Shown here: positions 59,826 to 64,000 of the stretch, piece after piece
Layout of the letters: every line of letters begins with the position of its first letter
Position numbering within the stretch: position 1 is the first letter of the stretch
From: Polaromonas sp. CG_9.7
Lineage (GTDB): Bacteria > Pseudomonadota > Gammaproteobacteria > Burkholderiales > Burkholderiaceae_C
Assembly: GCF_015752205.1 (NCBI RefSeq)
Contig: NZ_JADOVG010000004.1
Span: 204,590 to 268,589, forward strand
Reading direction: 5' to 3'
DNA length: 64,000 nt
The notes under the pieces: generated by a model
What the model was told of the DNA's origin: nothing
The model's database searches: none
What the model saw: the letters and a program-made list of their open reading frames with translations, nothing else
Translations under genes and position numbers: made by a program

Positions 59826-60977
59826 ATGAATGCAGACACCGACATGACGACTTTGATGGCCACGCGCATTCGCGACGCGGCAAAGGCAGGCACGCCCTTG
59901 CGCATCCGTGGCGGCGGCAGCAAGGACTTTTACGGCCAAACGCTCAGCGGCGACGTGCTCGACATGGCCGATTATTCGGGCGTTATCAGCTATGAGCCGA
60001 GCGAGCTGGTCGTCACTGTGCGCGGGGGCACCCCGCTGGCCGAACTGGAGGCGCTGCTGGCCGAACAAGGCCAGTGCCTGCCGTTCGAGCCGCCGCACTT
60101 CGGCCCGCATGCCACGGTCGGCGGCATGGTCGCCAGCGGCCTGAGCGGCCCGGCCCGTGCCAGCAGCGGCGCGGTGCGCGACTACCTGCTGGGCGTGGTG
60201 CTGCTCAACGGCAAAGGCGAATGCCTGACCTTCGGCGGCCAGGTCATGAAAAACGTCGCCGGCTACGACGTCTCGCGCCTGATGGCCGGCACGCTGGGCA
60301 CGCTGGGCGTGCTGCTGGAGTTGTCGCTCAAGGTGCTGCCGGTGGTTCCCGGCGAAGCCACGCTGATGTGCAGCGGCTTGAGCCAGCAAAAGGCGCTGAA
60401 CCTGCTCAACCGCTGGGGAGGCCAGCCGCTGCCGCTCAACGCCAGCTGCTGGGTGCACGATGCAAGCGCTGCACCGGCACAGGACTTCTTGTTTGTTCGC
60501 CTGCGCGGTGCCCTGGCCGCCGTCGAGGCCGCGTGCCCGCGCATGGTGGCCGATGTGCAGGCGGCCGGTGGCCAGGCGGTGCCCATGGACAACGCGCAAG
60601 CCAGCGCCGACTGGATGGCCTGCCGCGAGCAAACCCTGCCGTTTTTCGCGCAGCCGCCTTCGCCTGATGCCTGCCTGTGGCGTCTGAGCGTGCCGCAGAC
60701 CGCGCCGGCGATGGATTTGCCCTATGCCTCCCTGGTTGAATGGCACGGCGGCCTGCGCTGGCTCTGGGCGCCGGCGTCTGCGGCTGCGCAGCTGCGCCAG
60801 CTGGCCGCGCAGGCGGGCGGCCATGCCACCTTGTTCAGGCGCGCTGCCCTGATGCCGGAAAACGTGCCGGTGTTCACGCCGCTGTCTCCGGTGCAGTCGC
60901 GCATCCAGCGCGAACTCAAAAAGCAGTTTGACCCGGCCGGCATCTTCAATCCGGGCCGCATGCCGATGGACGGCTGA
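59826..60977 (+). CDS. glcE: Glycolate oxidase subunit GlcE (FAD-binding)
   Basis: A 383-residue FAD-binding subunit of glycolate oxidase, which oxidises glycolate to glyoxylate. PCMH-type FAD domain: PLRIRGGGSKDFYGQTLSGD, FEPPHFGPHATVGGMVASGL and GGQVMKNVAGYDVSRLMAGT. The ending RELKKQFDPAGIFNPGRMP is typical of the family. GlcF is two genes downstream on the same strand, but the catalytic GlcD is not in the window beside it. Confidence 0.93.
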   Translation: MNADTDMTTLMATRIRDAAKAGTPLRIRGGGSKDFYGQTLSGDVLDMADYSGVISYEPSELVVTVRGGTPLAELEALLAEQGQCLPFEPPHFGPHATVGGMVASGLSGPARASSGAVRDYLLGVVLLNGKGECLTFGGQVMKNVAGYDVSRLMAGTLGTLGVLLELSLKVLPVVPGEATLMCSGLSQQKALNLLNRWGGQPLPLNASCWVHDASAAPAQDFLFVRLRGALAAVEAACPRMVADVQAAGGQAVPMDNAQASADWMACREQTLPFFAQPPSPDACLWRLSVPQTAPAMDLPYASLVEWHGGLRWLWAPASAAAQLRQLAAQAGGHATLFRRAALMPENVPVFTPLSPVQSRIQRELKKQFDPAGIFNPGRMPMDG

Positions 60978-60985
60978 AGCAGCGC

Positions 60986-61750
60986 ATGCGCCGTTTTCGC
61001 CACCTGACCAGCCAGCACCGGACGGCGTCCACCAACCGCCTGCTGGGCGGCATCCTGGCGTTCAATGCCGGTGCCATCAATGCCGGCGGCTTCCTGGTGG
61101 TGGCGATGTACACCTCGCACATGACCGGCTTTGCCTCGCTGCTGGCCGACAACCTGGTGCTGGGCAACATGCGCCTGGTGCTGAGCGCCATTGGGGCCTT
61201 GCTGGCCTTCACCTGCGGTGCGGCATTCACCGCCATTCAGGTGAACTGGGCGCGCCAGCATTCGTTGCGCAGCGAATATGCGCTGCCCCTGCTGGTCGAA
61301 GCCTTGCTGCTGCTGCTGTTTGGCCTGATGGGCGCCACGCTGAACCGCCAGACGCCGTTTGCCGTCCCGTTCACCGTGCTGGTGCTGTCCTTCACCATGG
61401 GGCTGCAAAACGCGCTGGTCAGCAAGATTTCGTCGTCGCAAATCCGCACCACCCACATGACCGGCATCGTGACCGACATCGGCATCGAGCTGGGCAAACT
61501 GTTTTACTGGAACCGCACGGCCAGCCCGTTCGAATCGCGCGTGCGCGCCAACCGCATCAAGCTGCGGCTGCTCGGCACGCTGCTGGCGGCCTTTATCGGC
61601 GGCGGCATCGTCGGCGCAGCGGGCTTCAAGCATGTCGGTTTCACCTGGGTCATTCCGCTGGCCCTGCTGCTGCTGGGGATGAGCCTGCCGCCGCTGTATT
61701 CCGACCTCGTGCGCATCATCCGGCGCAAAACCGCCCGTCAAAGTACCTGA
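60986..61750 (+). CDS. YoaK/DUF1275-family membrane protein
   Basis: A 254-residue membrane protein with about six segments. Family motifs: LAFNAGAINAGGFLVVAMYT then SHMTGFASLLADNLVLGN (SHMTG is diagnostic), repeated in part as RTTHMTGIVTDIGIELGKLF. Function of DUF1275 proteins is unknown. It starts 8 bases after glcE and stops 8 bases before glcF, so it is part of the same operon, an unusual insertion between two subunits of one enzyme. Glycolate/glyoxylate transport is a speculative role. Confidence 0.88.
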   Translation: MRRFRHLTSQHRTASTNRLLGGILAFNAGAINAGGFLVVAMYTSHMTGFASLLADNLVLGNMRLVLSAIGALLAFTCGAAFTAIQVNWARQHSLRSEYALPLLVEALLLLLFGLMGATLNRQTPFAVPFTVLVLSFTMGLQNALVSKISSSQIRTTHMTGIVTDIGIELGKLFYWNRTASPFESRVRANRIKLRLLGTLLAAFIGGGIVGAAGFKHVGFTWVIPLALLLLGMSLPPLYSDLVRIIRRKTARQST

Positions 61751-61758
61751 AGAACACC

Positions 61759-63006
61759 ATGCAGACACAACTCGCCCCCGAATTCCAGAACACACCCGAC
61801 GGCCTGCAGGCCGAAGCCATCCTGCGCAAATGCGTGCACTGCGGTTTTTGCACTGCCACCTGTCCGACCTACCAGCTGCTCGGCGACGAGCTGGACGGTC
61901 CGCGCGGCCGCATCTATTTGATCAAGCAGGTGCTTGAAGGCGAAGTGCCAACGCGCAAGACCCAGTTGCACCTGGACCGCTGCCTGACCTGCCGCAACTG
62001 TGAATCCACCTGCCCCAGCGGCGTGCAGTACGGCCACCTGATCGACATTGGCCGCAAGCTGGTCGATGAACGCGTGCCGCGTCCGGCCAGCGACCGCGCC
62101 GTGCGCTGGGCGCTCAAGGAAGGCCTGCCGTCGCCCCTCTTCGCCCCTGCCATGAAGATGGGCCAGGCGGTGCGCGGCCTGCTGCCGCATTCGCTGAAGA
62201 ACAAGGTGCCCGCCAAACAGGCCGCCGGCGCCTGGCCAACACGCTCGCATGCCCGAAAAATGCTGATGCTCTCGGGTTGCGTGCAGCCCGCGATGATGCC
62301 CAACATCAATTCGGCCACGGCCCGTGTGCTGGACGCTGCCGGTATCCAGACTGTCGTGGCGGCCAAGGCCGGCTGCTGCGGCGCGGTGAAATTCCACCTG
62401 AACGACCAGGACGGTGGCAAGGCCGAAATGCGCCGCAACATTGACGCCTGGTGGCCGCACGTCGAGAGCGGCATCGAAGCGCTGGTGATGAACGCCTCGG
62501 GCTGCGGCGTCACGGTCAAGGAGTACGGCTTCATCCTGAAGGACGATCCGGCGTATGCCGAAAAAGCCGCACGCATCAGCGAGCTGACCCGCGACCTGAG
62601 CGAGCTGCTGCCGGTCATTGCCGAATCGCTGCAGGCCAGCCGGCCCGACCTGGTGAAAAAAATCGCTGCCAGCGCGCCCAAACTGGCGTTTCATCCACCT
62701 TGCACGCTGCAGCACGGCCAGCAGCTGCGCGGCGGCGTCGAGCAGCACCTGGGCAGCCTGGGCTTTGACATCAAGGTGTCCCTGAACGAGGCGCACCTGT
62801 GCTGCGGCTCGGCGGGCACTTATTCAGTGCTCCAGCCAGAAATCGCCTACCAGTTGCGCGACCGCAAGCTGGCCAATCTGGGCGACATGGCGCCCGAGGT
62901 GATCGTGTCAGCCAATATTGGCTGCATCACCCACCTGCAAAGCGGCACGGCCACGCCGGTGCGGCACTGGGTTGAAGTGCTGGATTCGGCGCTATTGAAT
63001 CAATAG
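61759..63006 (+). CDS. glcF: Glycolate oxidase iron-sulfur subunit GlcF
   Basis: A 415-residue subunit that passes electrons from the flavin subunits to the membrane quinone pool. Two 4Fe-4S ferredoxin motifs: CVHCGFCTATCPT (near residue 24) and CLTCRNCESTCPS (near 75). Two CCG domains follow: AKAGCCGAVKFHLND and EAHLCCGSAGTYSVL. Start ATG 61759. The last codons and the TAG stop (LLNQ, GCTATTGAATCAATAG) are part of a dispersed repeat copy, so the repeat has set the gene's present 3' end. Confidence 0.95.
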   Translation: MQTQLAPEFQNTPDGLQAEAILRKCVHCGFCTATCPTYQLLGDELDGPRGRIYLIKQVLEGEVPTRKTQLHLDRCLTCRNCESTCPSGVQYGHLIDIGRKLVDERVPRPASDRAVRWALKEGLPSPLFAPAMKMGQAVRGLLPHSLKNKVPAKQAAGAWPTRSHARKMLMLSGCVQPAMMPNINSATARVLDAAGIQTVVAAKAGCCGAVKFHLNDQDGGKAEMRRNIDAWWPHVESGIEALVMNASGCGVTVKEYGFILKDDPAYAEKAARISELTRDLSELLPVIAESLQASRPDLVKKIAASAPKLAFHPPCTLQHGQQLRGGVEQHLGSLGFDIKVSLNEAHLCCGSAGTYSVLQPEIAYQLRDRKLANLGDMAPEVIVSANIGCITHLQSGTATPVRHWVEVLDSALLNQ

Positions 63007-63057
63007 CTGTCAGTGTTTGCCAGTATTGCGCAAACAGCCATTTTGTCTATGAATTGA
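62991..63057 (+). repeat. Dispersed repeat copy overlapping the end of glcF
   Basis: GCTATTGAATCAATAGCTGT is a perfect GCTATT/AATAGC head, followed by CAGTGTTTGCCAGTATTGCG and CAAACAGCCATTTTGTC. Bases 62991-63006 are translated as the glcF terminus. Confidence 0.85.
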
Positions 63058-63148
63058 CAGGGTGGGGTGGGTTTGAAGCGAGACGCAAGCGACAGGTTTT
63101 CGCACCTGCGTTTGCATTTTCAGATTTCCCTGAACACCTTTCGCCGGC

Positions 63149-63634
63149 TCAGGCGGCCAGCGCGGCTTCAATGTCTTTGGCCAGGTCGGCCGGCTTGTCC
63201 AGCGGCGCATAGCGCTTCAACACCTGGCCGTCCTTGCCGACCAGGAATTTGGTGAAGTTCCACTTGATGGCCTTGCTGCCCAGCAGGCCGGGCGCCTCAC
63301 TCGACAGCCACTGGTACAGCGGATGGGCAGCCGGGCCGTTGACATCGACCTTGGACATCATCGGAAACGTCACGCCGTAGTTGACCTGGCAGAAGCTGGC
63401 AATTTCGCTGTCCGGGCCTGGGTCTTGTGCGCCGAACTGATTGCACGGAAACCCCAGCACCGCCAGGCCTTTGCCGCCATAGGTCTTGTGCAGTTCTTCC
63501 AGGCCGCCGAACTGCGGCGTGAAGCCGCACTGGCTGGCGGTGTTGACGATCAGCATGACCTGGCCCCTGAAGGCCGACAGGGCCAGGTCCTGGCCGTCGA
63601 TCTGGCGGGCTTGATAGTCGTAAATACTGGGCAT
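63149..63634 (-). CDS. Glutathione peroxidase family protein
   Basis: A 161-residue thiol peroxidase that reduces hydroperoxides. The peroxidatic Cys is in NTASQCGFTPQFGGLEEL (Cys rather than selenocysteine), the second motif is LGFPCNQFGAQDPG, and the third is KWNFTKFLV with the Trp-Asn of the active site. The block FPCNQF includes a possible resolving Cys, so it may depend on thioredoxin. ATG 63634 (MPSIYDYQARQIDGQD) is the family start. Monocistronic by context. Confidence 0.94.
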   Translation of the reverse strand: MPSIYDYQARQIDGQDLALSAFRGQVMLIVNTASQCGFTPQFGGLEELHKTYGGKGLAVLGFPCNQFGAQDPGPDSEIASFCQVNYGVTFPMMSKVDVNGPAAHPLYQWLSSEAPGLLGSKAIKWNFTKFLVGKDGQVLKRYAPLDKPADLAKDIEAALAA

Positions 63635-64000
63635 GGAATCTCCAAGAATGAGGGCCTGACAAGAACCTGCTGGCAGGCGCCAGGGAATAACGTGTGCGGG
63701 GCAAGGCGTATTTTGCGCACCAACACAATGCGCTGCAACCGCAAGGGCAATGACCAACTGCACCTGGCTGGATCAGGGTGGTGCCAAATCCATGGCCGGA
63801 CAGGCCATCCGCAGGTAAAAAAGATGGCACGCGTATTGCGTTCAACCCTTTTGCAAGAAAAGCGATTTGTACAGTTGATGTGCAAATGCTTCTAACGTAG
63901 GGGCACTAGTAGACAGTCAACCTGATTCGTTAATTAAAGTCTAAATTTTTCTGCTGGGTTACTTTTGCCAGTTTTGTGGGCGATATTCTCCGAAACCACT
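63635..64000. other. Intergenic region at the right edge
   Basis: About 366 bases with no gene. It holds TGCACC and GGTGCC half-sites (63757-63785) upstream of a consensus sigma-54 promoter, described separately, and an AT-rich leader to the right edge. It probably serves a plus-strand gene starting beyond the window. Confidence 0.5.
63825..63839 (+). promoter_or_regulatory. Consensus sigma-54 (-24/-12) promoter directed out of the window
   Basis: TGGCACG-CGTA-TTGC is an exact match to the sigma-54 consensus with GG-N10-GC spacing. Transcription would start near 63851 and run rightward. The gene is outside the window. An enhancer-binding activator is required for such promoters; no such gene is seen here. 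Confidence 0.85.

Overview
The window looks like a chromosomal segment of a GC-rich betaproteobacterium of the Comamonadaceae, probably close to Polaromonas or Rhodoferax. The evidence is overall gene content and codon use, a methionine synthase encoded as two genes, an NlmA-like porin/glnK/amtB unit, GTP-type PEP carboxykinase, and a short dispersed repeat (GCTATT...AATAGC followed by GCGCA...GCC) whose look I associate with this family. The genus is inference. About 50 protein genes are supported. I found no rRNA, tRNA, CRISPR array, prophage or intact insertion sequence.

Layout. 1-13 kb: partial PAP2-type membrane protein, orphan LolD-like ABC ATPase, ElaB/DUF883-like small membrane protein, acetoacetyl-CoA synthetase, CYTH-CHAD protein, periplasmic DUF305 protein, EamA transporter with a very His-rich tail, hybrid sensor kinase, second DMT transporter, flavin reductase. 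13-24 kb: D-amino-acid dehydrogenase divergent from an ArgP-like LysR regulator, IS630-like transposase debris, flippase-like membrane protein, universal stress protein, phosphoesterase, LysR regulator, and pckG with a long inverted repeat in its leader. 23.8-32.7 kb: purine catabolism, with xdhA-xdhB-xdhC on one strand and a LysR gene, guanine deaminase and an AzgA-type purine permease on the other. These genes would import purines, deaminate guanine to xanthine and oxidise it to urate.

32.7-43 kb: a 56-residue zinc-ribbon protein, DUF445 protein, orphan ABC ATPase with an altered Walker B, small membrane protein, glycine-zipper lipoprotein, MOSC protein, threonine deaminase, a double-AAA+ ATPase and RecQ. 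43-48 kb: the two halves of cobalamin-dependent methionine synthase, separated by an opposite-strand cyclic-nucleotide-binding protein. The second half is preceded by a convincing S-adenosylhomocysteine riboswitch. 48-53.6 kb: the most unusual locus, an apparent two-gene operon of a Sfp-type phosphopantetheinyl transferase and a one-module NRPS (formyltransferase-like domain, truncated condensation-like domain, glycine-type adenylation domain, two carrier domains, thioesterase). Several expected catalytic residues in it are changed.

54-64 kb: ComM, a sigma-54-driven porin-glnK-amtB nitrogen unit, SMP-30 lactonase, glycolate oxidase genes glcE and glcF with a YoaK-like membrane gene between them, glutathione peroxidase, and a consensus sigma-54 promoter pointing out of the right edge.

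The dispersed repeat occurs about a dozen times. Three copies lie in frame inside aacS, dadA and metH2, and a fourth supplies the last codons and stop of glcF.
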